From positions 62,001-126,000 of the forward strand of contig JAKFYK010000004.1 of assembly GCA_021730905.1 (NCBI GenBank): a DNA stretch of 64,000 bases, written 5' to 3'. Each line of letters opens with the position of its first letter. Position 1 is the stretch's first letter. The translations under genes were made by a program, and so were the position numbers. Below the pieces are notes generated by a model, which was given only the letters and a program-made list of their open reading frames with translations, ran no database searches and was not told the origin of the DNA. Of this stretch, positions 26,290-35,416 are shown in pieces. The DNA is from Betaproteobacteria bacterium (GTDB taxonomy: Bacteria > Pseudomonadota > Gammaproteobacteria > Burkholderiales > SG8-41).

Positions 26290-29121
26290 TCAGCCGCAAG
26301 CGCCGATCGCCCCGCATGCTGTGCAAAACTCGCAGCCGTCCTTTTTGATCACAGCCAGGTTGCCGCATTCCTTGCATGGCTTGCTGTGCAGCGGTTTGTA
26401 ATCGTAAGCATCGGGCCTGCGGTCATCTTCGGGAATTTCCAGCACGCCCATATTACTGAGTGGAAAGCCTCGCTCATCCAGCACACCCAGCATCGCGTAA
26501 CGGTGAATGATAAGCCTGGCAGAGTAGGCGACCGTGCTCCGAAAATTTTCCTGGCGCGCTTCACCGGGCACGCGCGCCATGAAATCGCCCAGCGGCTCGT
26601 CATAGGTGAGCAGTTTGCGCAGTTTCATGCCGATCCATGCGGGGTCGACCACTCGCATGTCGAGCGAGAGTAGTTTGCAAAGTCCGTCGAGCGCGCGCGG
26701 GTAAACGCCTGCCATCCACACCGAGTACGGGCGACGCTGGCCGTTAGGCAACACCAGTTCCTTCAGCATCAGCACGAAGTCGTCTCCGGAACTCGGGTTG
26801 TAGATATCGGCGGTCCACGACATCGTTCCATCGGGGCCGGTCTTGGGTTCTTTTTTTGCAAACATTGCATCGAGTACGGGAGACTCGCCGCCGGGCTTGG
26901 CAAGTGCGCCCAACTGATCGACGCGATAACGCACGATGCGCGCAAAAGCTGCGACGATGCTTGGCACGCGCTCGAGTTGGCCCTCAGGCGGCATCGGACA
27001 ATCGAAAGCATCGCCACCCGCGCGCGCCAGCATGTCGAGTTTCACGCGCAGCCACCGGGCATCTAGCGCGCGCATGTCCATCGACAGCGTCTTCGCCACC
27101 GCCCCAATGCCGCGTGGCTGCTCGTTGCCGTTGATCCACACTTCAAATGGGCAGGACGTGCCGTTCTCGACGTGGCCGACAAAAATCGCAAAGCGCCCAA
27201 ACGGAGATTCGACCATGTATGTCCACGACGGATTGCCGGCGGGCAACGCTGGCCTGTCGGGCCAGCGCAGACTCGCGAGCGCCGGCTGCGGCGCGGCGTC
27301 GAGCCGTATGCGACGGTCCATGTCCGTGGTGTCGAGATCATGGGGTTGCGTGGTTTTTACCGACAGCACGCTGCCCAGCACGGCGTTGGGACGGTAGGTG
27401 GTGATGCCTTTTAACCCCGATTTCCATGCTTCGAGATAGAGGTTTTTGAACTGTTCGTAAGGATAATCTTCCGCTACGTTGACAGTCTTGCTGATCGCCG
27501 AATCAACAAACGGGGATATTGCCGCTGCCATGCGCATATGATCGAGTGCTGAAATTTCCAGTGCGGTAACGAATGCCTGCGGCAGATGCTCCATGTCGCC
27601 CCCGATGTGGCGGTAGAGCCGCCAGGCGTGATCCTCAACGTCGTAGGTCTTGTGCGTATCATCGGGCATGCGTTTCTTGCGCTGGTAAGTCCACGAAAAT
27701 GCAGGCTCGATGCCGTTCGATGCATTGTCTGCAAACGCGAGTGAAATCGTACCGGTGGGCGCGATCGACAACAGATGGCTGTTGCGCAGGCCATGGCGCG
27801 CGATGTTTTTTTTCAGATCCTCAGGCAGGCGCGAAGCAAACCGCGGCGGCGCCAGATACTGCTGCGCGTCGAACAGCGGAAAGGCACCTTTCTCTTTCGC
27901 GATCACGACCGACGCGGCGTAAGCTTCATCGCGCATGACCTCGGCGATTCTCGCGCCCATGCGCCGTGCATCCGGCGTGTCATATTTCAAACCAAGCATG
28001 ATCAGCGCGTCGCCGAGCCCGGTAAAACCCAGTCCGATGCGGCGCTTGGCGCGCGCCTCCGCCTGCTGCTGCGCCAGCGGCCACACGGTAACGTCGAGCA
28101 CATTGTCGAGCATGCGCACTGCGGGATGCACCACGCCGCTGAACGCCTCGAAATCAAAACGCGCCTGCGGCGTGAATGCGTCAACCACACATTGCGTGAG
28201 ATTGATGCTGCCGAGGCAGCAGCAGCCATACGCGGGCAGCGGTTGCTCGCCGCACGGGTTCGTGCTCTCTATTTTTTCGCAGTAGGAAAGATTGTCGTCA
28301 GCCGTGATGCGGTCCATGAAAATCACGCCCGGTTCGGCGTGATCGTAGGTGGATTGCATGATCTGCTGCCATAGATCGCGCGCGGGAACGCTGCGATATA
28401 TCCACATGCCGTCGGAGCGCATGCGCGCATCCGGCACCAGCGGCTGGCCCGGCGCGACCTTGTGCACAAGCTCCCAATCGCCCGCATCCTCGACCGCGCG
28501 CATGAATGCATCGGTCACCGCGACGCTTACATTGAAATTGCGCAGGTCGCCGTTATCCTTGGCATGGATGAACGCCTCGATGTCGGGATGGTCGCAGCGC
28601 AGGATGCCCATCTGCGCGCCGCGCCGCGAGCCGGCAGATTCGACGGTCTCGCAACTGCGGTCAAACACGTGCATATAGGACACCGGGCCGCTTGCGCTCG
28701 AGTGCGTGCCGCGCACATACGCACCCTTCGGCCGGATCGACGAAAAGTCGTAGCCGACACCGCCGCCACGCCTCATGGTTTCTGCCGCCTCCATCAGCGC
28801 AACGTAGATGCCGGGTTTGCCATCGACGGTTTGCGACACCGAATCGCCCACCGGTTGCACGAAACAATTGATCAGCGTCGCCTGCAAATCGGTGCCGGCG
28901 GCGGAATTGACGCGTCCGCCCGGAATAAAGCCGGCCGTGAGTGCTTCAAAAAAAACTGCTTCCCAGTGTGTCGGGTCTTGCTCGACCACGGCGAGTGCGC
29001 GTGCCACGCGGCGGCGCACATCGTCCATGCTGCGTTCATCGCCCTTGGCATATTTCTCAAGCAGCACATCCAGGCTAACTTGTTGTTCTGTAATGGAAAA
29101 ATAAATATCGTCTCGTTTCAT
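26290..29121 (-). CDS. nrdJ: Class II adenosylcobalamin-dependent ribonucleotide reductase
   Basis: 943 residues, single-chain class II enzyme making deoxyribonucleotides with or without oxygen. Active-site features: LINCFVQP (substrate-side Cys), NPCGEQPLPAYGCCCLGSINL with the thiyl Cys and Glu, and SIAPTGTIS of the phosphate-binding loop. The distal third has the TSCPFEVWINGNEQPRG-type domain of B12 reductases and a C-terminal Cys-rich zinc-ribbon-like tail (CKECGN ... CEFCTACGAIGACG). A B12 riboswitch was looked for upstream and not found. Confidence 0.95.
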   Translation of the reverse strand: MKRDDIYFSITEQQVSLDVLLEKYAKGDERSMDDVRRRVARALAVVEQDPTHWEAVFFEALTAGFIPGGRVNSAAGTDLQATLINCFVQPVGDSVSQTVDGKPGIYVALMEAAETMRRGGGVGYDFSSIRPKGAYVRGTHSSASGPVSYMHVFDRSCETVESAGSRRGAQMGILRCDHPDIEAFIHAKDNGDLRNFNVSVAVTDAFMRAVEDAGDWELVHKVAPGQPLVPDARMRSDGMWIYRSVPARDLWQQIMQSTYDHAEPGVIFMDRITADDNLSYCEKIESTNPCGEQPLPAYGCCCLGSINLTQCVVDAFTPQARFDFEAFSGVVHPAVRMLDNVLDVTVWPLAQQQAEARAKRRIGLGFTGLGDALIMLGLKYDTPDARRMGARIAEVMRDEAYAASVVIAKEKGAFPLFDAQQYLAPPRFASRLPEDLKKNIARHGLRNSHLLSIAPTGTISLAFADNASNGIEPAFSWTYQRKKRMPDDTHKTYDVEDHAWRLYRHIGGDMEHLPQAFVTALEISALDHMRMAAAISPFVDSAISKTVNVAEDYPYEQFKNLYLEAWKSGLKGITTYRPNAVLGSVLSVKTTQPHDLDTTDMDRRIRLDAAPQPALASLRWPDRPALPAGNPSWTYMVESPFGRFAIFVGHVENGTSCPFEVWINGNEQPRGIGAVAKTLSMDMRALDARWLRVKLDMLARAGGDAFDCPMPPEGQLERVPSIVAAFARIVRYRVDQLGALAKPGGESPVLDAMFAKKEPKTGPDGTMSWTADIYNPSSGDDFVLMLKELVLPNGQRRPYSVWMAGVYPRALDGLCKLLSLDMRVVDPAWIGMKLRKLLTYDEPLGDFMARVPGEARQENFRSTVAYSARLIIHRYAMLGVLDERGFPLSNMGVLEIPEDDRRPDAYDYKPLHSKPCKECGNLAVIKKDGCEFCTACGAIGACG

Positions 29122-29327
29122 TCCTATTCCTCAATACCGGCACTGGTTAGCCGTATGCGTACTTTGGAAGCACGATACTCCAACGGCGGAAGAACACTAT
29201 GACCCACGTCACATTTTTTTTCGCGGGCAGCACTCCTCCTCACGCTCGATTTTAGGTGCGATCGATTTTAGAATCGCGAATACGGTGTTGTGCAGTTCGG
29301 TTGCTTGCACGCAGCCTCCTGTTGTCG

Positions 29328-29467
29328 TCAAAGCCTGTCCGGAGCCTGGAGTGTTCGCGACACATCAGCCACAAACAGCGCGCCCGAGTGTCCATCAGTG
29401 ATGCGATGATCCACGGCGAGCGTGGCGTGCCTAGTGCCTATCGTCATGGGAAACGTTCCCGCCTTTG
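29328..29467 (-). pseudogene. C-terminal fragment of a 2-oxoacid dehydrogenase E2 acyltransferase
   Basis: The 390-base gap 29122-29511 has no intact gene, but the minus strand encodes MTIGTRHATLAVDHRITDGH followed by SGALFVADVSRTLQAPDRL and a stop at 29328. DHRITDG corresponds to the catalytic DHRxxDG of lipoamide acyltransferases, and the spacing to the C-terminus is right. No lipoyl or E1-binding domain precedes it. This is the stump of a deleted E2 (sucB/pdhB/bkdB-like) gene. The rest of the gap shows nothing recognisable. Confidence 0.7.
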
Positions 29468-29511
29468 GTGATGACAGGAAAGCCGTTTTGCCGGGTTGCC
29501 GATGATTACAA

Positions 29512-29880
29512 CTACACGCTGCCGATGGAAATCACGATCTCCCTTACCTTGCCGAATTCATGTATTTTGTCCAGAAAATACTCGGCGCCCAGGCGCAGGC
29601 ACAACCGCCGGGTAGTCTCTTCCGCGCTATGCGTGAGGATAATAGCGGCCACTGGCGGCTGATGATTTTTGACTAGCCTGAGCAGTTCAACGCCATTGGC
29701 GATGGCGATATCAATAACGGCGAAGCGCGGGTTGCCCTTGCGGATGCCATCAAGCGCGTCACGTGCGTTGGTGGCGCGACCTATCACTTCCGCCACATCG
29801 TCGATCGATGCGACGAGCCGTTCGATGACCACGGCCGATGGGTCGGCAATAAACACGCGTGGACGGATGGGGTTTTCCAT
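29512..29880 (-). CDS. Stand-alone receiver-domain protein
   Basis: 122 residues from MENPIRPRVFIADPS. A single CheY-like receiver: phosphoacceptor-position Asp in FAVIDIAIANG (about residue 56), Thr in ILTHS, Lys in FLDKIHEF. The acidic pair at the N-terminus is reduced to one Asp (IADPS), so phosphorylation may be weak. Divergent from the PAS histidine kinase at 30077; it may be an accessory of that system. The frame extends to 29937 but the 29880 start is better placed. Confidence 0.75.
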   Translation of the reverse strand: MENPIRPRVFIADPSAVVIERLVASIDDVAEVIGRATNARDALDGIRKGNPRFAVIDIAIANGVELLRLVKNHQPPVAAIILTHSAEETTRRLCLRLGAEYFLDKIHEFGKVREIVISIGSV

Positions 29881-29981
29881 GAGCAACGATGCTGTTCGAT
29901 CACTAGGTCTTTTCACGACGTGATACCGCTGCTTCATTGCAGTGCGGCTGATACAATCTATTACGCGCGCCAGATGTGCGG

Positions 29982-29995
29982 CTGATCTAGATCAA
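29982..29995. promoter_or_regulatory. FNR-type box between receiver gene and PAS kinase
   Basis: CTGATCTAGATCAA, one mismatch from consensus. It lies 81 bases before the PAS kinase ATG and about 100 from the divergent receiver gene. Confidence 0.6.
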
Positions 29996-30037
29996 CTGCG
30001 CGGTACGGAGCCTAGCATCGCTGCACGGGATACATTA

Positions 30038-30063
30038 TAAGTATATGTTTTTATTGATTTTTT
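30038..30063 (-). repeat. 26-bp A/T-rich dispersed element, copy 4 (upstream of PAS kinase)
   Basis: On the minus strand: AAAAAAT, CAATAAAAA, CATATACTTA. It ends 13 bases before the ATG of the kinase, in the position expected for the ribosome site or core promoter, and no clear ribosome site is left. Confidence 0.75.
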
Positions 30064-30076
30064 TACTTGACTGAGC

Positions 30077-31612
30077 ATGGCGGCGATGTCATCAACATCG
30101 GATGAAGTTGCCCGCGTGCATGCGCTGGAAGCACACGATGCGCAGCTCGCTGCCATCGTGCGTGCGGTCAAGCTGGCTGTGATCAGCGTCGATGAGACGC
30201 AAACCATCGTCCTCTTCAATCCGGAGGCCGAAGCGGTGTTCCGATGCGGCGCGGCACAGGCGCTCGGCGGACCGCTCGATCGCTTTATCCCAGCGGCCGC
30301 GCGCGTAGCGCACCGCCAGTATCTGGCGAACTTCGACGGCCGTCCTGGGAAGCGCGGCGCGCGCAGCATGGGCGGAGACCGCATACTCACCGGCTTGCGC
30401 GCGGATGGCAAGGAATTTCCGATCGATGCCTCGATTATCAGCACCGAGGTCGCGGGCCGCAAGTGGTATACCGTGATTCTGCGCGACGTAACCGAGCGTG
30501 TTCGTGATCGGCAACAGTTGCAGTTTCTCTCTAACATTGTCGAATCTTCATCGCAGGCGATACTGAGCCGCGACCGTGAGGGCACGATCATGAGTTGGAA
30601 TGAGGCGGCGGCGCATATCTTCGGCTATACACAAAAAGAAGCCGTTGGCCAAAACATCCGCATGCTCTTTTCGAACGAAGCGTCGCGCGATTACACCGGT
30701 CTCGCTGAGCGCGCAATGCGCGGCGAACCTGTCGTCAATTTTGAAACCAGGCGCCAACGCAAGGATGGAACCCTAATCGACGTTGAGGTGACGATATCGC
30801 CCATCAAACACGATGATGGTTCCGTTGTCGGCACCTCGGCGATTTATAGCGATATCACGGAACGCAAGCGCATGGAAGCGCAAATGCACAAACTCATCAA
30901 CGACCAGCGGCAGGCGGAGGCGCAAGTCCGCGAATCGCGCGACCGGCTGCGCGAGTTATCCGCTGCGCTGCAGATCATACGCGAGGAAGAAAAAACCCGT
31001 ATCGCACGCGAACTGCACGATGAACTGGGCCAGGCGCTGACCGCGCTGAAAATGGACGCTGCCGCTATTGCCAGTGATCTCGATCCAGCGCAGGAAGCGC
31101 CACTCAAGCGTACTGCCGCAATGAAGCAACTGATCGACGCCACCGTGGCCTCGGTGCGGCGCATTTCCGCTGATCTGCGCCCGGTAATGCTCGACAATCT
31201 GGGCCTGGTGCCTACACTGGAATGGCTGACCAGACAGTTTTCAGACCGCACCGGTATCCGTGTCGATCTGGATATTCCCGACGAGAATCTCGGCGTGAGC
31301 GGGGACGCTGCCACGGCGATTTTTCGCATTGTGCAGGAAGCGCTGACCAATGTGGCGCGTCATTCCGGCGCAGATGAGGTCGGCATCGAAGTGCGGCGCC
31401 AGGGCGGAAACGTGGTCACGCGCATCCGCGATAACGGCAAGGGATTTTCCGAGCCGGATACGCGCAAAGCCCGGTCATTTGGACTGCTTGGCATGCGTGA
31501 ACGTGCCTATGTGCTGGGCGGCGACATGAAGATCAGCAGCCTCGCACAGAAGGGCACGCAGATCGAAGCGGTCATTCCGGCTTTCGGCACGGTGCAGGGG
31601 CGCGGCTCATGA
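30077..31612 (+). CDS. Cytoplasmic PAS-PAS sensor histidine kinase (NarX/DegS class)
   Basis: 511 residues with no membrane segment. Two PAS domains (about 15-135 and 145-270), the second followed by SAIYSDITERKRMEAQ; a HisKA_3 dimerisation domain with phospho-His in RIARELHDELGQALTALKMD (His about 314); and HATPase_c with NxxRH (LTNVARHS) and DNGKGF boxes. The response regulator gene overlaps its stop by four bases. Putative redox or NO-linked sensor by context; the input is unknown and no haem or flavin ligand is evident. Confidence 0.9.
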   Translation: MAAMSSTSDEVARVHALEAHDAQLAAIVRAVKLAVISVDETQTIVLFNPEAEAVFRCGAAQALGGPLDRFIPAAARVAHRQYLANFDGRPGKRGARSMGGDRILTGLRADGKEFPIDASIISTEVAGRKWYTVILRDVTERVRDRQQLQFLSNIVESSSQAILSRDREGTIMSWNEAAAHIFGYTQKEAVGQNIRMLFSNEASRDYTGLAERAMRGEPVVNFETRRQRKDGTLIDVEVTISPIKHDDGSVVGTSAIYSDITERKRMEAQMHKLINDQRQAEAQVRESRDRLRELSAALQIIREEEKTRIARELHDELGQALTALKMDAAAIASDLDPAQEAPLKRTAAMKQLIDATVASVRRISADLRPVMLDNLGLVPTLEWLTRQFSDRTGIRVDLDIPDENLGVSGDAATAIFRIVQEALTNVARHSGADEVGIEVRRQGGNVVTRIRDNGKGFSEPDTRKARSFGLLGMRERAYVLGGDMKISSLAQKGTQIEAVIPAFGTVQGRGS

Positions 31613-32259
31613 TACGGGTGTTGGTAGCGGACGATCACACCATCGTGCGCGAAGGATTAAAGCAAATCCTTGCCAGGAGCGGTGATCTGGTGGTGGCGGG
31701 CGAAGCGGCCAACGGCAACGACGTGCTGAAGATGGTGCGCGAGCACGAATGGGACGTGCTGGTGACCGACATGTCGATGCCCGGCCGCAACGGGCTGGAA
31801 CTTATCAAGCTGGTCAAGGCGGCGCGTCCAAAACTGCCGGTGCTGGTGCTCAGCATGTACGGCGAAGAACAATTCGCGGTGCGCGCGATCCGCGCCGGCG
31901 CATCCGGCTATCTCAACAAGGAAAGCGCCAGTGATCAATTGGTAAGCGCCATACGCAAAATCGCCGACGGCGGCGTGTACGTGTCACCTGCGGTGTCCGA
32001 AGCGCTGTTGCGCAATGTGCGTGACGGCGAACGCAGGCTGCCGCACGAACAACTGTCTGACCGGGAGTTGCAGGTATTGCAGTTGATCGCCGGCGGACAA
32101 TCGGTCAACGACATCGCGGCGACGCTGAATCTCAGCCCGAAGACCGTCAGCACGCACAAGGCGCGCATCCTCGAAAAAATGAAATTGTCCAATCAGGCCG
32201 AACTGATTCGCTACGCGATAACACATCGGCTTGGTGATGCTGTGCCGCCTTCCATATAA
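31609..32259 (+). CDS. LuxR/NarL-family response regulator
   Basis: 216 residues. Receiver with D54 (VTDMSMPGRNG), conserved Lys about 104 (SGYLNKES); LuxR-type HTH near 150-205 (LSDRELQVLQLIAGG, DIAATLNLSPKTVSTHKARI). Partner of the preceding kinase by ATGA overlap. Its TAA stop at 32257-32259 is also the first three bases of copy 5 of the dispersed element. Confidence 0.93.
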   Translation: MIRVLVADDHTIVREGLKQILARSGDLVVAGEAANGNDVLKMVREHEWDVLVTDMSMPGRNGLELIKLVKAARPKLPVLVLSMYGEEQFAVRAIRAGASGYLNKESASDQLVSAIRKIADGGVYVSPAVSEALLRNVRDGERRLPHEQLSDRELQVLQLIAGGQSVNDIAATLNLSPKTVSTHKARILEKMKLSNQAELIRYAITHRLGDAVPPSI

Positions 32260-32282
32260 GCATCTGTTTTTAAATATTTTTT
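32257..32282 (-). repeat. 26-bp A/T-rich dispersed element, copy 5 (overlaps response regulator stop)
   Basis: On the minus strand: AAAAAAT, ATTTAAAAA, CAGATGCTTA. On the plus strand the element begins with the TAA stop codon of the response regulator gene. Confidence 0.75.
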
Positions 32283-32319
32283 TATAAGTGCTGCGATTCG
32301 CATCACCGGCTGATGCGTC

Positions 32320-32335
32320 GTAGGGATTTCCCTAC
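32320..32335. promoter_or_regulatory. Palindrome upstream of fnr
   Basis: GTAGGGATTTCCCTAC: two perfect 7-base arms around TT. It lies 106 bases before the fnr ATG and just after the upstream response regulator gene. Possible operator for the adjacent LuxR-type regulator, but no consensus is known to me that fits exactly. Confidence 0.45.
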
Positions 32336-32441
32336 ACGCGATCGTGGCAGTTCCCGACAGCGTTTTCATCCATCGCTGATAGCGCGCGATGCGGGGCGCT
32401 CCTACAGTGGGGCCACTGCAAAACCAATCGGGGGAAGCGCC

Positions 32442-33266
32442 ATGCCAGTTGCCGCACAACATCACGATATCAGCCCTGCCATTCCGGTTTCAATGCGCCA
32501 TCATCTGCGCGTGGTGGGTTCCGGAATTGCCGCCGAAAACACCTGTGAACGCTGTGCGCTCAACGCGATCTGCGTGCCCGAAGGCCTCGCAGACAGTGAA
32601 CGGCAGGAATTTACATCACTGATTTTCCAGCACAAGCGTCTGCGCGCAGGTGAAACGCTGTTTCACGCCGGTGAGCCGTTTACACATCTGTATTTCGTCA
32701 AAACCGGTTCCTTCAAAACCGTGGTGCTGCTCGACGATGGGCGCGAACAGGTGACAGGTTTTCACTTTGCAGGTGACGCGCTCGGCATCGATGCCATCAG
32801 CTCGCCCAGCCATCCCAGCGAAGCAGTCGCGCTGGCGGACGCACATGTATGCGCAATACCGTTTGCGTCACTCACGCGCCTGAGCCGCCGCGTTGAACAT
32901 TTGCAATCCTATGTGCAGCGCCTGCTTGCGCGCGAAGTGGTGCGCGATCAGGGGCTGATGCTGTTGTTGGGACGCATGCACGCCGAGGAGCGGGTGGCGG
33001 CGTTCCTGATGAATCTGTCGAGCCGCTTTCGCGCGCGCGGATACTCCGCGCATGAATTCACGCTGTCGATGGCGCGCGAGGACATTGGCAATTACCTCGG
33101 CCTCACGCTGGAGACGGTGAGCCGCTGTTTCTCGCGTCTGAAGAATACCGGCGTGCTGGATGTGGATAACCGGCGCATAAGGATTTTGAATATCGAAACG
33201 CTGCAAACCGCGGTCGGAGGCATGGAGCGGGCAACAGGGCGCAAAACCCGGACCGTCGGGAGATAG
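32442..33266 (+). CDS. fnr: FNR/Anr oxygen-sensing transcriptional regulator
   Basis: 274 residues from MPVAAQHHDISPA with GGGGGAAG upstream. The [4Fe-4S] ligands are C35, C38, C44 (CERCALNAIC) and C137 (AHVCAIPF). Beta-roll, dimer helix, and HTH REDIGNYLGLTLETVSRCFSRL near 221-242, whose E..SR recognition residues read TTGAT-N4-ATCAA. It is the likely master of the ten FNR-type boxes in the window. The preceding PAS/LuxR pair may modulate it. Confidence 0.95.
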   Translation: MPVAAQHHDISPAIPVSMRHHLRVVGSGIAAENTCERCALNAICVPEGLADSERQEFTSLIFQHKRLRAGETLFHAGEPFTHLYFVKTGSFKTVVLLDDGREQVTGFHFAGDALGIDAISSPSHPSEAVALADAHVCAIPFASLTRLSRRVEHLQSYVQRLLAREVVRDQGLMLLLGRMHAEERVAAFLMNLSSRFRARGYSAHEFTLSMAREDIGNYLGLTLETVSRCFSRLKNTGVLDVDNRRIRILNIETLQTAVGGMERATGRKTRTVGR

Positions 33267-33313
33267 CCTCTGCTCAAACGCCGGCACACTTAACACTAAA
33301 CGAAAGGACGATC

Positions 33314-33760
33314 ATGTTTACGAACATTCTGATACCGACTGATGGCAGTGAACTTTCCATGCAGGCCGGCCGCCGGGCCATCGAACTGGCGAAAGTGTTC
33401 AAGGCCAGGACCACGATAATGCTGGTGTCACCCACGTTCAAGCAACTTACAGACGAGGGATTCGTGGGGCCCTCAATGAGCGTCAACAAACGCGAATGGG
33501 AAAAAAGCGTTGCCGAACGTGCGAGCAAGGTGCTCGACGCGGCAGCAACCGAAGCCAAAAGCGCCGGAGTCAAATGTGAGACCGTGCATGTGTTTCGCGA
33601 TTTGCCGCATCTGGCGATTGTCGATACGGCGAAGAAGAATGGCTGCGACCTGATCGTGATGGGGTCGCACGGTTACGGCGGATTCAAGCAACTGGTGCTG
33701 GGCAGCGAAACCTCGCGTGTGTTGTCGCATTCGAAGGTCCCGGTGCTGGTGTACCGTTAG
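33314..33760 (+). CDS. Universal stress protein (UspA family)
   Basis: 148 residues. N-terminus MFTNILIPTDGSELS; ATP-binding signature GSHGYGGFKQLVLGSETSRVLSHSKVPVLVYR near 115-147. Follows fnr by 47 bases, with AAAGGA before the ATG. Similar in organisation to the USP at 38138. Confidence 0.92.
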   Translation: MFTNILIPTDGSELSMQAGRRAIELAKVFKARTTIMLVSPTFKQLTDEGFVGPSMSVNKREWEKSVAERASKVLDAAATEAKSAGVKCETVHVFRDLPHLAIVDTAKKNGCDLIVMGSHGYGGFKQLVLGSETSRVLSHSKVPVLVYR

Positions 33761-33784
33761 GGTTTTGCCGTGGCGTACGGGTGG

Positions 33785-33798
33785 TTGATGTGGATCAA
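33785..33798. promoter_or_regulatory. FNR box upstream of CBS-domain gene
   Basis: TTGATGTGGATCAA, identical to the hemN box. It ends 87 bases before the chosen CBS gene start. The overlapping longer frame (from 33781) would begin at the box itself, which argues for the downstream start. Confidence 0.88.
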
Positions 33799-33885
33799 TG
33801 CGCGAACTGCGGCTGCGCTTACACTGGGCGCAACCGGGCGCCGGCGGAATGCGCCGGGCGCAAATGCAAGGTCGGGAGAAGGCGC

Positions 33886-34335
33886 ATGGCCATAGGGGAT
33901 GTGTGTAACCGCGAGGTGGTATTCGTCAACCGCGAGGTGACGGTGCATGCCGCATGTAAATTGATGCGCCACTACCACGTCGGCAGCCTGGTTGTGGTGG
34001 ACGAGGTAGACGGCAAGCGTGTGCCGGTGGGCATATTGACCGACCGCGACATCGTGGTCGAGATCAGCGCCATGGATCTTGATGCCAAGATAATCACCGC
34101 AGGCGACATCATGTCGTCCGATCTGGTGACGGCGCCGGAATCGCTGGGACTGTCGGAAGCCATCGAACTGATGCGTTTCAGAGGCATACGGCGCATGCCG
34201 ATCGTCAACGACGAGAATCGCCTGGTGGGCATCGTGACGATAGACGACTTGCTGGCGGTGTTGGCGGAAGAGCTTTCCAGCATTGCCCATGTGGTGTCGC
34301 GCGAACACATGCGTGAAGGGCGGGCGCGCAAATAG
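33886..34335 (+). CDS. CBS-domain pair protein
   Basis: 149 residues from MAIGDVCNREVVFV with GGGAGAAGG upstream. Two CBS domains: VGILTDRDIVVEI at about 47-59 closes the first and VGIVTIDDLLAVLAEEL the second. Such stand-alone Bateman modules bind adenine nucleotides and are frequent in FNR regulons. A perfect FNR box precedes it. Its target is not identifiable. Confidence 0.9.
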   Translation: MAIGDVCNREVVFVNREVTVHAACKLMRHYHVGSLVVVDEVDGKRVPVGILTDRDIVVEISAMDLDAKIITAGDIMSSDLVTAPESLGLSEAIELMRFRGIRRMPIVNDENRLVGIVTIDDLLAVLAEELSSIAHVVSREHMREGRARK

Positions 34336-34345
34336 CCGCCCCTGC

Positions 34346-35323
34346 GTGCGAATTCGCAAGGTGGTGACACCACCGGTAAAAGCGTGCGCGCCGCGCCTTG
34401 CGGCTGGTGTGTCCGTCATCGCGGCGTTTAAAGTCATTGCGGCGACGTTGCTGGGTCAGATGCAGGCGAACAGGCAGGCTGCAATAAAGGGTCGCGATCC
34501 CGAGTATCTGCACCAGATGCGTGTTGCCGTTCGGCGCTTGCGCTCACTGTGCGGCGATTATGTGAAAGTACTTCCCGAACCGGCGGTGCGGCCGCGTATC
34601 GTGGATCTCAAATGGCTCGCGCATGCGCTGGGACCGGCGCGCGACGCGGACGTGTTCGTGATCGATATCTGGCCGCCATTGCGCGCGGCGTTGGGTGAAA
34701 ATCCCCTGCTGGGACAGCTTGATACACAGTGGCTGGAACAGCGTCGCGCCAATGCAGTGAAGGCACGTCGCGCGCTTGTTTCCCGCCGCTACCAGCGCTT
34801 TGTGCGCAGATTCCAGCGCCAGCTCGTGCAAGACACGTGGCTCACAGGCGCATCGCCTGAGCAACTTGCCGTGCTGGACGGCGCCGCGAGCGATTTTGCG
34901 CGGCGCGTGATCAGACGCCGCACTGCCAAAGTACGCAGCCGCGGGCGCGAGCTGCTCCGACTGGATGCGGCGCAACTGCACGCGCTACGCATCCGGATCA
35001 AAAAACTGCGCTATGCCACCGATGATTATAGCTCGTTGTTCGAGGGCGCTTCATTGCGCCGCCTGCTGAAATACCTGTCACGTTTGCAGGACGTATTGGG
35101 TGCGGCCAACGATGCAAATGTTGCCTATCAGCTGGTAACGGAGGCGCTCGCCGGCATGCGCGGGCACGCAGCGACCCGGTTGCGTGCGGCGGTCACGCGC
35201 TGGCGCAAGGCACGCGCAGTGACGCTGCATCGGGAATTGCTGGTGGCGTGGCGAGCGTATAGACGCGCGGACAAGTTCCTGGATCAGGCAAGCGATGGAT
35301 GCGGCGGAGATACGAGCCACTAG
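34346..35323 (+). CDS. CHAD-domain protein
   Basis: About 325 residues; start uncertain (GTG at 34346 chosen; GTG 34358/34361 are alternatives, and an ATG at 34283 would overlap the CBS gene). Two conserved CHAD blocks: DPEYLHQMRVAVRRLRSL near 52-69 and QLHALRIRIKKLRYATDDY near 212-230, with the conserved His and Arg/Lys that bind polyphosphate. CHAD proteins are associated with polyphosphate granules. Arginine-rich throughout. Confidence 0.85.
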   Translation: MRIRKVVTPPVKACAPRLAAGVSVIAAFKVIAATLLGQMQANRQAAIKGRDPEYLHQMRVAVRRLRSLCGDYVKVLPEPAVRPRIVDLKWLAHALGPARDADVFVIDIWPPLRAALGENPLLGQLDTQWLEQRRANAVKARRALVSRRYQRFVRRFQRQLVQDTWLTGASPEQLAVLDGAASDFARRVIRRRTAKVRSRGRELLRLDAAQLHALRIRIKKLRYATDDYSSLFEGASLRRLLKYLSRLQDVLGAANDANVAYQLVTEALAGMRGHAATRLRAAVTRWRKARAVTLHRELLVAWRAYRRADKFLDQASDGCGGDTSH

Positions 35324-35416
35324 CGGCGTGGCGGCTGCGGTAGAATTCCCCCTCCGGAAAGCAGCGCCCAAGGGTGATCGATTCGCCCGGCCTGCAGCGG
35401 ATCAAGGAGGTTAGTC

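Noticed and set aside
29122..29327. Possible B12 riboswitch upstream of nrdJ
   Set aside because: No B12-box-like sequence or plausible paired structure was found; the region holds only the E2 fragment nearby.
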